Positions 12,032 to 23,812 of a DNA stretch of 64,000 bases are shown here, piece after piece. The first letter of the stretch is position 1. Each line of letters begins with the position of its first letter. Location: the NCBI GenBank assembly GCA_022578965.1, contig MU400536.1, positions 248,001-312,000 of the forward strand. The letters are read 5' to 3'. The notes under the pieces were generated by a model, which had not been told where the DNA came from, did not search any database, and saw only the letters and a program-made list of their open reading frames with translations. The stretch is from Xylaria sp. FL1777. Taxonomy: Eukaryota; Ascomycota; Sordariomycetes; Xylariales; Xylariaceae. The translations under genes and the position numbers were made by a program.

Positions 12032-15000
12032 CTAGCAGCTGGTATGTGGTCTGCCCACCATATCTATATTACCCTCCAAATCGGTAGAGCATTTCTTATC
12101 AACGAGACAAGCGACATCTTCCTTTTCAAGTCTCAAAGAGGACCTTTTCCGTAGCTGGAGGAGGTCGACTTCGAAGGTATTGACAGTGACAAAATAATAG
12201 ACGTGCACCTCCTTCTTTTGTCCATGACGGACCGCCCGTCCTTTGGCCTGCTTCACGTACTTCTCAAATTCCTCTTGCTTTCTAAAGACTGGTGTATTAA
12301 CAAACATAACATGGTTCGCATCTTGGAGATTAGATCCAGCAGACTCTTCGCTATTGAGCTTCAAGATGCGAATTCTTTCGTCTGGGCCCGGTACGTCAAT
12401 GCCATAGTGCTCCAGCAAGAGACAGATTTCTTGCTTCTGCTTTTCAAACTGATAAAATACCAGGATCTTGTCGTCGCCCTGTCGGAGAATTTTGTCGATT
12501 GTCTGGGTGATCTTCCATGACTTAGAACTGACCTTTGGTGGTTCCTTATCTTGAACCGCCTCCGCGGGCTCGGCGGTGATATTCAACTCACAACGGTCAA
12601 TCTGTTGAATAGGAATCGAGCGCCCGCGGATGAGAGCAGGGCAGCCGCTTCCATTTGGGTGGTGTTTGGATTCGATCTGGCCACAAAATCTGACCTCCCG
12701 ATGTTTCGAGCAGATAAAATGACCGCAGTCTGGAAGGAAGTGCAGATCACTGCAAGGTTTTCCACACGCATTGCACTTGCGTGGATAGTCCTGACAAAAG
12801 AGGTTCGAAGTAGTTGTGAGCCGTTTCGCAGCAGCTAGGACTTCGTCTTTAACTTCCTCCAATTTCAACATGATATCGGTTATCTCCGATTCCGTTTCAG
12901 TATAGTTGCCACCGCGAGTCTTTTTCCGAGCTTGAAACCGCGGATACTTAGGTCTACCGTCGTCATCGCCCTTTCTGGCCTTTGCGGCCTTCGTGCGGCT
13001 GTTTCCGGGCTCTTGGGATGATATACCAGCCGACGGTTGCTTGTCTAATAGGAGCTCTTTTAGGTGCATTCGAGCTTGGACAAGAGTATCTGTACCGGTA
13101 TCCAGTCCGCCAAGCTCTCGTATCAAGGCGTAGATTTCCGTAATTTCAAGGCCAGTGATGCGATCTGGTGATAGTTGAAAATAGTTCACCCATACGGCCG
13201 CTGGCACCTGCTTGCCGAGCCTCGTGAAAAGGTCTCTGTAGAAAGCCTCCGATGTTCTCTCATATGGTTTAATGCTAGCTAGCCATTGCGAACATTCTGC
13301 AAATTGTTCTTCATTAATAGAGTCGGTAACTGCCTTGAGACCCTCTGCACCATCAAAAAACTCTCCGTTTGCCTCTAGAATTGACTCAATGTAGCAAGCA
13401 AAATCCTCAATGAAGCTAGTTGCGGACTCGTTCCTTTTGTTGCCCTCTTCTTGAAATCTTCGGAGAACAAGCCAAATTGCTACATTAGTAATGTACTTGA
13501 GTCTCTCCTGGGCCTCTTCTAGGTTCCGCTGCCGACTCAAGAGCAGCTTGTCAACGTCACTGTTGTCATCATTGGTGCAGTCGACGGACGCAATGTACGC
13601 GAGAGCCAGGCCAGCACGGAGTGCTCCCTCCGCAGGGAACTCGTTGATGGTTTGAGAGTCCAGTTGGTGATGTTTCAGTAACTTAGAAACGTCCAAGTCA
13701 AAATTACGCAGGTCTCTTTGCATATCAAGGTACTTCGCAAGCTCGAAACGGGTCATATGTGAACAAATAACACTCTCGCGTACCTTAACTTCACCCAAGC
13801 CTTCGCCGAATGGGTTAGCACTGGCAAAATGTCGAAGGAAATTCTTGGCCTGTTCTACACGTTCGTAGACACTCTGATCTGTATATAATTTGCCGTACGA
13901 CAGTTGCTTCTCTGTAGGATTTTGGCGTAAGAGAATTGGGCCCTCGGTGATGAGAGGTAGCCCTGGACGTAGCTTGACAGGTCTGGCGACGTGGACCCCT
14001 AACAATTGCCCAATATCACATACAGCTTTGACATTACTGGTTGGGGGCGTGGCTGATAGAACCCACTTCGCATGAGCCTTTGCATTTTTGACGAACTGTG
14101 CAACACAGAAATTCTCATATGAGAACTCGTCATAAATAACTCGAGCAAAGCTAAAGGCTTCGAGCACATAGACAAAGTCGTTGGCCGCGAAATCTTCCTT
14201 TGTTAGAATGTTCGCCCTAGCTGTATCACTGTATTCCTTCCCCGTAACCGTGTCTTCCTCTTTACCATCAATAATTTCCCCCGCTTTATCCTGCTGGGTT
14301 GCTTGGCAGCCAAGACGTGTAGAGGCATCGTAGTAATCAGCCACAACATCTTTCCAAGAATCCTGTAGGTGCTTCTGGCGTTGCTCAATTATCTCAAGTC
14401 GATTCAGGTTGAAAGTGGCCGGGTTGAAACCTGATAGATGATTTCTGGCGTACGTTGTTGCCTCTTCGTACCAATCTTGGAAAGCGCCAAGGATGTTGGG
14501 GTTTGTGACATCTTTCGTTCTGGGAATGGTTCGAGGGTGAGCGAGAGAGCCTGCGTATTTCCCAAGCCAGGTATAATAGTTGTCATCGAACACCGCTGTG
14601 CTTACAATGATAAGCTTGGCCGCCCGGAGGTCTTCAAGTACCGTTGTCGACGTTTGGGCTGTCTTGGGCCTCTTCGCACGAGATGGAGGTGGTGTGTGAT
14701 TAGACTCAACCCTGTTGAGAATACCCTGCAGGCTACGGGATGTTTTAAAGACTACAACATCTGGAGTTGTCCAGCCGTTAAACTTCACCGCCTCATTATA
14801 CCATTGGTCGACTAGATGCTTTGGAGCCAGCACGAGGGATGCAGCCAAAGCCGACGTATTTCCTTCGTTACCATTCCGTGCGCTTAAGCAATTCATCCGA
14901 TCAGAATTTTGTTGGGCCTGCATAAGAGCAAGACTAATAATCGTTTTCCCATAGCCGACGTCATCGGCCAGAATACCGCCTGGACATCGGATTTTGCGTT

Positions 15001-18000
15001 CCGCGGCAGCAAGTATTCGGAGGTTGAGAGGATCGAACCTACATTCTTCCATCTCGCGTTCGGTAAACGGCGGGGGATTGAGCTCTCTTTCCAGCATCCA
15101 ATTCAATGAAATTAGCTGCTGTTCAGTAAGGGAACACCCGTTCATAAATTCAATCTTAGGTGCTGTGCTCTCCTCTTTCGGTGAACGCTGCAGCGATTTC
15201 AGCGATTTTCCGAAGGATTCAAATATCAAATTCGGGATGTTCAAAGACCCCTTCTTGATGTCAATTATTGTTTTGACATCGGGAGCTTCACCTGAACAAT
15301 TACTCGGCGGTGGCAAATGATTTGCTGCTCGATGCACAAGCAAATCAACATTGACCTCGTAGTTCGCCCTCACTTCTTTCCAGCCTTTCTTGTTCCTGCT
15401 GTCCTTGATGTTTACAGCAACTCGAAAAGGCTCGCCGGATTGTCGGAGCTCTTTCTCGTATACACGCATTTCGCTAGAGAGGCGGTAAGGCTCACGAATG
15501 TTTCGATCACTCTTCTTGATCCCATCGGTTGTCTTTTCCATCCAGTGAACGTTGGGTAGTCTTGGACAGCATTGTTTACAACTCTCAGTGGTGGTTACAT
15601 CGTTTGTAGATTCAATACCACTAAGGTTGACGTTGACCGGAGCTAAGAGATCAAAAAGAGCAGAATAATCTGATCGTGAGAGAACAGCCCAGTTATCGGG
15701 ACCGACCCGCTCGTACTTCAACAGGGTGATATACCTCTCTTCAAGCATGTTCGAATCAATACAAACACTTGCCAGAGTTCGTACTCCGTGGTATTCACGA
15801 TCGACTTGTAGCTCCGAGTTTCTGGGGACAAGCCGAGAGCCTGCCCGTCTCAGGTAGCGCACGAATTGAGTTTGTGTAGGAGCCGTTACTGCTCTCTCCC
15901 AGTATCCATTGATTAAGAGTTTTGTCTGAGACCCTGACGCCCGAGGAGTCCATTCTGGCAGGAACCTTAAACAAAAATCTCGAAACTCATGTTTCTCCAA
16001 GAGTTTGCACTCATCTGAAATGACATAACAATCCTCCTGGGTCGGACCTATCCTAGTAGGATCTTTGAAAAGATACCGCTTCGAATCCTGCCTGATAACA
16101 TGCAGGCTATCTTCCGCTGCGTCGCATTCTGGATGATGGTCATAGGTACCCATGCTAGACTCGATTTCATCCCGAATTGCGTCAGGGAGATTTTCACGAC
16201 AGGTGTTTTGAATCTCGATGGAGCCAGGATGGAGATTTGTTATGTTGACGTCGAATGAGGTTTCAGTGAACACCCAAAAGTCCCATGAATTTTGTTTTGG
16301 TATGAACCCGTCATTTTCCGATGGATAGATGCGTACACGACCGAAGGGGCGCCACATCTGTGCTGCCGGTATTCCAAGCTTATTGCTTAACAGCTGGCCG
16401 CAAGGAGACCAGGGATCTAAGAACAAATACCACGTGACTGCTCTGTCTGAAATGACAGCTTGAAGATTAAAAGAGCACTTGTCATCTTTAGCCGAATAAC
16501 AGATCGTCACGGTTTCTGATATGAGGACTTGGGTGTAATAGAAAATGACTGATCGCAGGGAGTGGAGGAGCCAGCTTTGCAATTCAGGATCCTGAAAATC
16601 CGGACGGATTGGAATATGAATGATCGTATTACTAATGAGGTTAGTTAAAGCTGTCGGGAAATGCTCCATCATCTCTTGAGGTGCTATGTCGTTCGTGATT
16701 GGATCCTCAATAGACCACGAATGGTCGAATTGGTGCTTCGGATTGCCTGCACAGTTTATACAGCGAGTAATATTGCAGACTTTGCAACACAATAGCTGGT
16801 CAGTACTGTACTTGGCACCACCATTACAGTAACAATAGCGGCGACAACGCTTCGAGATCTTGATAACCTCCTGTACATTACCGAACGGTACCAGCCCATT
16901 GCTCCAGGCTTGGCTAGGTTCAACGGATGAATGACGATACAGAGGCTGGTATGGAAAAATGGCTTGGTTCTTAGTGGTGATCATCCTAAGGGGCGTTGAG
17001 TTGACGTTATTATGGTGCAGATGAACAGCGATCAGTAAAGAGAATAAGGCAGCTCCAACAACTGTAGTGGACATGGCATTGCCAGCCAAATCACGGAGCT
17101 CATCCTGAGACTCTCTGGTCAGATCTAGATCTCGTAAGGGTAGGCCCTGTAGATTGAGAGCTTCGAAACCAGACACAAGTCTGCCTTGATCAGTAATGAG
17201 GTTCAACCCACGTGGTGTCAAGCACCCAGTGATGCCAAAATTGCGGCTTATATGGCCGCGATCAATATTCTGGCTAAGGTCGAAGATCTGAGACTTAAAC
17301 TTGATATCATACTGGATTGGTCCATTTGGTACTTTGGTATTGTCGTTGATATCGTTGGTGTTAGCCTCAGATCCAGCGTGCAGACATCGCAAGTAATATA
17401 TGTCCACACAGTCCAAAGCTCGATTGTTTTGACCCCTAAGGACAAGCCTATCAATCCTGTCATAAGGTTGATCAATTCCGCCTAGACCCCACGCAGTCAA
17501 AGGGCGACCCTTGCCTAGCTTGAGCTGGCGACGAACACGCAGATGTCGCATCTTGCTTCGAGCCCAACTAACTTCTTTGCTAGACCTCAAACTATTGGCT
17601 ACAGCCTTCTCAGACTCATCCTGACGCGCTCTCATGGCCAACGGATCGTTAGGTGAGAGTAACCAGTGCTGCACAGGTGTTGATGCGCCCCGTTTTAGAC
17701 TCGATAATTGAGTTTTCCACTCGTTGACTACTTGTTCCGCAGAGCTGCCAAAGACTTGGCGGTCCACAGCAACAACATAACCGCGATTCCTTGTCTGGGG
17801 AATATAGTAGTCCTTGGTATCCACGCTAACGTGTGTTGCGACGTAATCAGCAGCATGGAGAAAGAGACCACACATGGAACTCCAGGGAGCGTTGTTTACA
17901 TTCTCCAAAATGACCATCTTAGGACGGTGATTATTAATGTAACACACAGTAGACAAGAAGGTGACGCTTGACTCTCCAATAGATTTTCCTGTTGTTTGAA

Positions 18001-18811
18001 TCTGTGCTGGGGTGATGCCATTTAGCCATTCGCGAAAATCATCGAAGAAGTTCTCCCGAAGAGGCAGGTTGGACTTCCGGTTTTCGTCACTTCGATTAGA
18101 ATTTTTCCACTCCTCAGTCAGAATTGCACCCTTACTCGTAAGTTGCACACTGTTCCTCTTTTGACTGTTGAGGGTTGAGAAATCGACGCATGATGTGCCA
18201 GCAACGAGAAGGTCGATGTCGCGAGGGATATCGCAATGATCTCCTAGGATGGTAGGACTGTAAACTCGTTAGTATGAATACTCGAATGTCGACGAATATA
18301 TATGAGACTATGTGGAAGGAGGCAAGAAAGAGAAGGAAAGAACTCACGCAGCGGTAGCATTCCGGTCAGCAAAGTCTACTACGTCGCGAAAAATAATGCT
18401 GCCTGGAGCATTTCGGGAGATGTAGGCTTGTTTAAAAGGCTCATTCTCGACGCTAAATAAGTGGTTGAGTTCAATGAATTTCCGACCATTGGTGACTAGC
18501 TGAGATATGTCTTTGATGAGTTTGAGTGCAAAGATTGGGGCCTCGGTTCCCGAGCATATCGTGCCAACTCGGAGCTCAAACCCCTTTTTATCAGCCACTG
18601 CGATTATTTCAGATCTGCGTTTAGACAACATGTCCTTGAAGGCTTGGTGCACATTTGTAATGGGCGGCAAGTCAAGCTTCAACCCGTGTTGCGACGACTG
18701 TTCTAAAGCAGCTATGTTGTCAGGAGCTTGTGGTGACTGACCGGGCTGTGTTATTGTCTCTGCACTATTAGCGGCCGGCCGCCGCTGCCCGCGGGGTTTC
18801 CGCGGTGCCAT
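12032..18811 (-). CDS. DNMT5: DNMT5-type DNA cytosine methyltransferase fused to RING-SNF2 ATPase
   Basis: Two exons, 18811-18348 and 18257-12032, encode 2229 residues. The start is an ATG in an excellent context (GCACCATGG). A methyltransferase region fills roughly residues 80-570. It has SAM motif I RVGTICSGTEAP (81-92), a catalytic-loop motif GTSCVDFS with Cys at 178, ILENVNN (about 270), QTRNRGYVVAV (about 305) and GNAMSTTVVGAA (about 545). A Cys/His-rich cluster follows (about 624-668; C-x3-C-x-C, then CC-x2-C-x4-C-x2-C and two His). The SNF2 ATPase has Walker A DDVGYGKT (about 1250), a DExx box YDEFSYEN (about 1530), a RING finger between the lobes (about 1980-2030, CNACGK to CPAL) and motif VI GRAVRHGQKKEV (about 2160). 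In the DNMT5 family, ATP hydrolysis supports maintenance methylation of hemimethylated CG in the nucleus. I see no chromodomain at the N-terminus. No stop or frameshift interrupts the gene. Confidence 0.9.
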
Positions 18812-21024
18812 GGTGCAAAGCAGACTTGAGGAGCAGTGGAAATTGAGAGATGTCTCGCGGTATAATGGGAGGGAGGCTTCTGGATGTCGGATGGCAATGG
18901 AAGAAGACTGTGATGCGAGGATGTAGTGCTGCTCGCTACAATACCTTCTCAGGAGGTACACTGGTCAGAAGAAGCCTGCAGTAGATATGGTGAAGTGCAA
19001 ATGGGAAATATCTATAGCAACCTTGCAAGCGCTTCAAGCTTGAGGATGAAGATGAATCCAACTCGCTGTAGTAGTAGTGCTTGAAGAGAGCAAAACTCAA
19101 GGTCTGGAGGAGGATGGGAGAAGATGGGGGAGGAGGATGGTGTGAGAGTTCCAAATCCAGGTAAGAAACAGTGGGAGAGAAATTTTTATAAGGCTACAAA
19201 TTCCCTACACGCATCATAATTTGCCAAGTTGTTGCTAGGGCTTGAATGACGCCGTAGTAACCACGTCCCTCCCCTCCAAATAACGAAAAAATAAACATCG
19301 ACAACCATGTTGTCGATGGGTGTGGGCTCAGGCTCAGAGCAGAATGCGTAACGTTACGCAGAGTGTACACTGGGGGTAGGCACCACCTGACATGCCTCAA
19401 AGCTGGCCCTGGATTCAGGGCAAAAGAGATATTTTGTGCCCGGACAAGAAATCTAAATAGCATGCTAATAGGAGGTGCCTCTCAATAAATTCGTCTAACC
19501 AATCAGGTATTCTAGGTTAAACACCTCAAGGGCTGTATTATGTAAGATAGTAACGTATCAGCACGGTATTGTTCGAGAATACTACCCACCCGTGTCAACA
19601 TCAGCACTCAAGATAGAAGGTCCGCATGACAGGGGTTCAGGACATGCTCTCACCTTGGTAGGATTCGATATTGACAAGTTCATACATGTCTGCTTGACTT
19701 GTGGGTTCTGGCATGCATCTCAGCTGATAAGTACAGCCACTAACCAGCTAGCAGCTCAGCTCCATTTTAGCTTTTGGGATGTACAAATTCACAGCCAGTG
19801 AGAATCTTTTAGTATTAGCTGGCAAACGGGTACCAGGCATTGTCTCCTGTTCAGTCCGCACTCACAGTATCTCTCTTGCGTGTGAGGATACCAGCTACTG
19901 GACCCAACATCCTTTGACAGCCTCTCAGTAGGTTCATAACTGCTTTTCGTAACAACACTTTGAGGCTTCTCCACGGGCTCGACCAAGAAACCGAAACCCG
20001 TTGAGGTCAATAGCTAAAGGGGACTCTTCTTAGAGTATACATCGATAGCTATAGGGAAGGGGGCTGTTGATCCCACGCAGAGAGGATCAAGACTGAAAGT
20101 GCTTGCTTTCAAGAAGCGCAAACCGTCATGTCTTAATGCCATAATTTATGTCCACTTGGTGAAAGAAGCGCACAGGCCATCGTAGTTGAGAGTGGCCTAT
20201 CCTTAGCGAGTAGGACAAAGTTGTAGGCTTTGTTAAACATGACATCCATGAAGTCATTCATCAAGCCGGGCTAAAGTAGGTTGATTTTGTCACGTGCTGG
20301 ATGTTGGATGCTGGAACCAGGACGCTTCGCATGCCACAGCGAGACACCCAGTCTTGCAGGGTCCGTGATCAAGTATCTCTTCGCATCAAAGCTAATCGCA
20401 ATGAGTCTTAGTAGCTCATCAACAGAAGGACTCCTTGATGTGAGAGAGATGTACGGCTCCCAGTGTCGTAGTGCGTTCTGCTGGTTACCATGTTAGCTGT
20501 TAATGTTAGCAAAGCGCAGACATCTGACAAGGAACCCTGAAGCATTGTGACTGTCGATTTCTGCACCACATGTTGCATGACGCCATGCACGCGCATTTCC
20601 CACAATAAAGAAGCAGTGACATGACTTCTTCCGCAAGATTCTCATGTCTGATTTAGAGAGGTGAGCAGTGCCCAAGGTGCTTGGCGATAGGGAAGGATCT
20701 AGGTTATCAAGACTGTGTCTAGGTAATCTGTGTACTGAAGTTAGAACTAATCGCTCATTGGCCGGTGCGTAATTGCCGAGGAATAGCCGTGAGATTTACT
20801 TGGCCCCTGCAGAGCGCTAAGGCCTTAAAGAGGATATGTATTTAAACGAAGCCAAGTCCTTGATCTACCTATGGAAATTCGGCTTTATAGAAAACAGGTT
20901 CAGCAGAACCTGGGGAGGGAGGAACGAGACATTTCGGAGTGATAGGGGCTTATTATCCAATAAATGATATTCTAGCTCCTAAGAGTCGTGGTCATATGGT
21001 ATAACAAGGGCTGGTATCAGGGCT

Positions 21025-21150
21025 TAGAACTGGAAAATTGACTTTATTCATCTGTTATGGACGCTGCTAGGCTTGGTAACAGTTCTTAACTCCATATCCA
21101 ATTGGTTCGAGTTTCTTAACCTCCGGGGTCTGCCAAAATATCTATAACAG
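21025..21150 (+). repeat. LTR-like remnant, copy A (5' part)
   Basis: This copy shares an ordered series of words with copies B and D: agaactg, TGTTATGG, a CTTGGT box, CCAATTGGTTCG, CCTAACCTCC-like and a CCGCCAA-like word. It contains only the 5' half of the unit. Differences from copy B are mostly C/T and G/A changes. Confidence 0.55.
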
Positions 21151-21159
21151 GGGCTGCTA

Positions 21160-21423
21160 GGAACTGAGACAATAATTTGTTATGGCTGCCAAGGTCCATA
21201 CCACTTGCGCTGGGCTTGGTGGCTGTCCTTGAGTCTATATACAATTGGTTCGGCCTTCCTAACCTCCAGGGGCCGCCAATATATCTCAGATAGGGGAGGG
21301 CTGAATAGCTTCACTTCTGGATACCCGAGACAGTCTCAATAGATCTCAGTTTAGCGTAGTACTGTCCAGGTGTCTCACCGAACTATGCATTTGGGTATCG
21401 CACAAGGTGTTCAACGCGTTCAA
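21160..21423 (+). repeat. LTR-like remnant, copy B (fullest copy)
   Basis: This is the most complete unit here, with TGTTATGGCTGCCAAGGTC near the start (21178), TATATACAATTGGTTCG in the middle and a GTTCAACGCGTTCAACA end. It matches copy D closely but keeps two internal segments that copy D lacks. There is no internal coding region, so it is a repeat relic and not an intact element. Confidence 0.6.
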
Positions 21424-21590
21424 CAATATCTTAGATAAGCAAGAGCTAAACAGCTTCACTTCTGAACACAAAAGACAACCTTAATAGATCTTAGTTTAGC
21501 GTAAGACAGTTCAGGTGTTTTACTAAACTACGCATTTGGATAGCGTACAAGGTCTTTAGCGCGTTTAGCGCGTGTAATATATAATAAAGC
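21424..21590 (+). repeat. LTR-like remnant, copy C (3' part)
   Basis: This copy repeats the second half of copy B: the words around AGCTTCACTTCTG, ATCTTAGTTTAGCG, CAGGTGTTTTAC and the GCGCGTTTAGCGCG end. Compared with copy B it has many C-to-T changes (for example ATCTCAG to ATCTTAG and CTCACCGAAC to TTTACTAAAC), the pattern expected from repeat-induced point mutation. Confidence 0.55.
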
Positions 21591-22144
21591 CAATCAAATT
21601 GATGATTTTGAACATACCTTTCTTCCCACCCACTTTAGTTTGTGCTAACGGTCCCAGCAATACCTATTGTTACATAATGCTCAGAATTGAAGGTTTGGTT
21701 GTATGGTGTAGTGTTAATGTAACTTGCCTACTTAAATTAGCAAGGATGTTGTGGGCCTGGCCGGGGGTCAGAAACCAAAGAGATAGCGCCGTGATACACA
21801 TGCGCACTACGCTGGCTACTGGAAAGAAACGACCCCCTATGGAAAGGAAAAGACGGAAAGCAGGCGCCCTTCCGGTAAAGGGCGGAAACGGGCGGTACAC
21901 GGGCATGTTTTTACCCGACCTCGGCACGGCTTTTACGTACGTGTATAATTAGCGAGAGACTGGTGTGTTTAGATGGCCTTAGTCCTACCTAGTAGCAATA
22001 GTAGCAATAGGGGTACCTATACTACGTATATATAGCACCACAGCCGCTCAGCCGCAACGGAGGCTCAGTCAGCATTCTACACTTCCACGAGTCTCAAACA
22101 CATCATCCCACGTGGCCTAGGTAACAGGTAACATTGAAATCACA

Positions 22145-23812
22145 ATGGGGTCCGTACTCGAATCCACCGACGTGAAGAACAAGCTGGAAGACTTGTCTGG
22201 CGTAGTAATAAAGCCAGGAGAGAATCCATACAATGCTTTGATTGAAGCCTGTCATGGCGATCCAGTTGAGTTTCCCCTACCCCGTTTTCAATTTCATATG
22301 TGCATTATATGTCGGCGCTGTATGCGATGAGGGGTTATATCGAGTGGGGGGGAGAGGCTTATCAAGGCATACCGCTTGGCCAAAATGCCGAAGAGCTAAA
22401 TCAAGCGAAAAGCCTTGTTCAATAATACATACTCATTTGTGCTGTATACACTAAGGCTGACGGGAGGAATAGGCCGAGATCCAATCGTTGTACGCGGCTC
22501 ACCGCATTCGACGCAACGCGCAGCAGAAGGAAAAGTTCTTAGATGCCAACTTTAAGGAGTTGATTATCGATCCTTACCTGCTGCGGCTTGAAAGGCCGGA
22601 AGTTGAACCGGGCTTCAAGGATACGAGATACTGTATGACTTTCTGGGGTCGCCCGCCGATTCATGTCCTGGAGCTTGCTGGTGAGATCCAGAGAAGGCTC
22701 AAAGAAGTTGCGCCAGGTAAGCCGAGTTCCGGATAGCATAAGTCTAGTTCCGACGACATGATGGGAAGGAGACGTACAAGATTTGAGTGGTGATGGCAAC
22801 CTCACTGCTTAGATGTTAGTTATCAGCAACGAACGAGATTCCCCGGCCATTTGAGAAGACAATCAGTTCTAGCTAAGCTAACGACTATTCAGATATATGG
22901 ATAATGCCACAGCATCGTAGTAAGTAGAAGGCAGCCTTTTATTTTCCCATTTCGACCAACTGCGGCAGCGTCATTGTCCCTCTCTATTGTTTTCCTTTTC
23001 TGTGCCTTATGGCACTACCGAATGTCGAAGTTCCTATCTATTCCCTGCATAAAGATCATCAACACTGACTGTCAAAGTGCATATAACGGCGCTGGAGCTG
23101 GCATTTTGCCGCACACCACCAGAGATTGAGGAAATCAAGGAAACTCTAAAGCCAGTAATCCCCAATGTAGCCAGCTATACCTACAGACATCGCGCGCGCC
23201 TAGTTAAGCCCATGATTTCCTACGATTTGTCGGCCTTCGCTGTCTCATTCCTTCCAGCTGCAGGCGAATCGGGAACATCTCCGGCACCTATACCTCCGGA
23301 TAACGCGGCTGTGCTCGAGCAAGGAGATGGCTACTCATACCATCACCTCAGGCGGGATCTGTGGAACCAGGCGAAAGAGGCGGGTGTTACTGTCGATTCA
23401 CGATATGTAGTGCCTAGCGCTCACATCACTTTGGGGCGATATCTCTCGCACGACGACCACTCAACGCCGGAGCAGCGAAAGAAATGGGTCGACGCAATTG
23501 ACGAGATCAACGAATGGCTAGAAAAGGAAGTGTGGGGGAAGACCGACTCCGACTTTATCGGGGAATGGGTTGTTGGGCAGGAGAGGGGAATCGACGTACG
23601 AGTCGGGAATCTTTGGGTGAGTAATTCTCAACGTCAATTTATGCTTATTTATCCTACTTGAAAAGTACCACGGCTCCTTCCTATGTCAAATTATATCCTG
23701 AGAGCTTCCACACTTCAGAGACACTCAAAAGAAAGCTCAGGATGGTTTTTACTGACTCTGAGTGCCACAGTACGGTGGGGGTAGAACTGTTCTCCTAGGT
23801 GAAGGGTTTTAG
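22145..23812 (+). CDS. 2H phosphoesterase family protein (fungal RNA ligase/cyclic phosphodiesterase-like)
   Basis: Five exons, 22145-22264, 22473-22716, 22893-22919, 23078-23616 and 23771-23812, encode 323 residues. Two H-x-T motifs mark the 2H superfamily: MHITAL (His 132) and SAHITLG (His 246). Each His-Thr pair serves one half of the active site that hydrolyses or ligates 2',3'-cyclic or 2'-5' phosphate linkages in RNA or nucleotides. The N-terminus (NPYNALIEAC, then YAAHRIRRNAQQ) and the ending WYGGGRTVLLGEGF fit a conserved fungal subgroup of uncertain substrate. Exon 3 has only 27 bases, and it and the next splice restore the conserved MPQHRMHIT segment. The last exon has 42 bases. LTR-like relics flank the gene on both sides. 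The protein is probably cytosolic; I see no signal peptide. Confidence 0.8.

Larger units (their letters stand above)
18812..22144. other. 3.3 kb spacer with LTR-like repeat remnants
   Basis: The left 350 bases are the leader and promoter of the methyltransferase gene. Short open frames between 19.2 and 20.7 kb show no family and overlap on both strands, so I call none. From 21.0 to 21.6 kb the DNA is made of decayed, partly overlapping copies of a dispersed repeat, listed separately. The last 200 bases should hold the promoter of the gene at 22145. Confidence 0.6.
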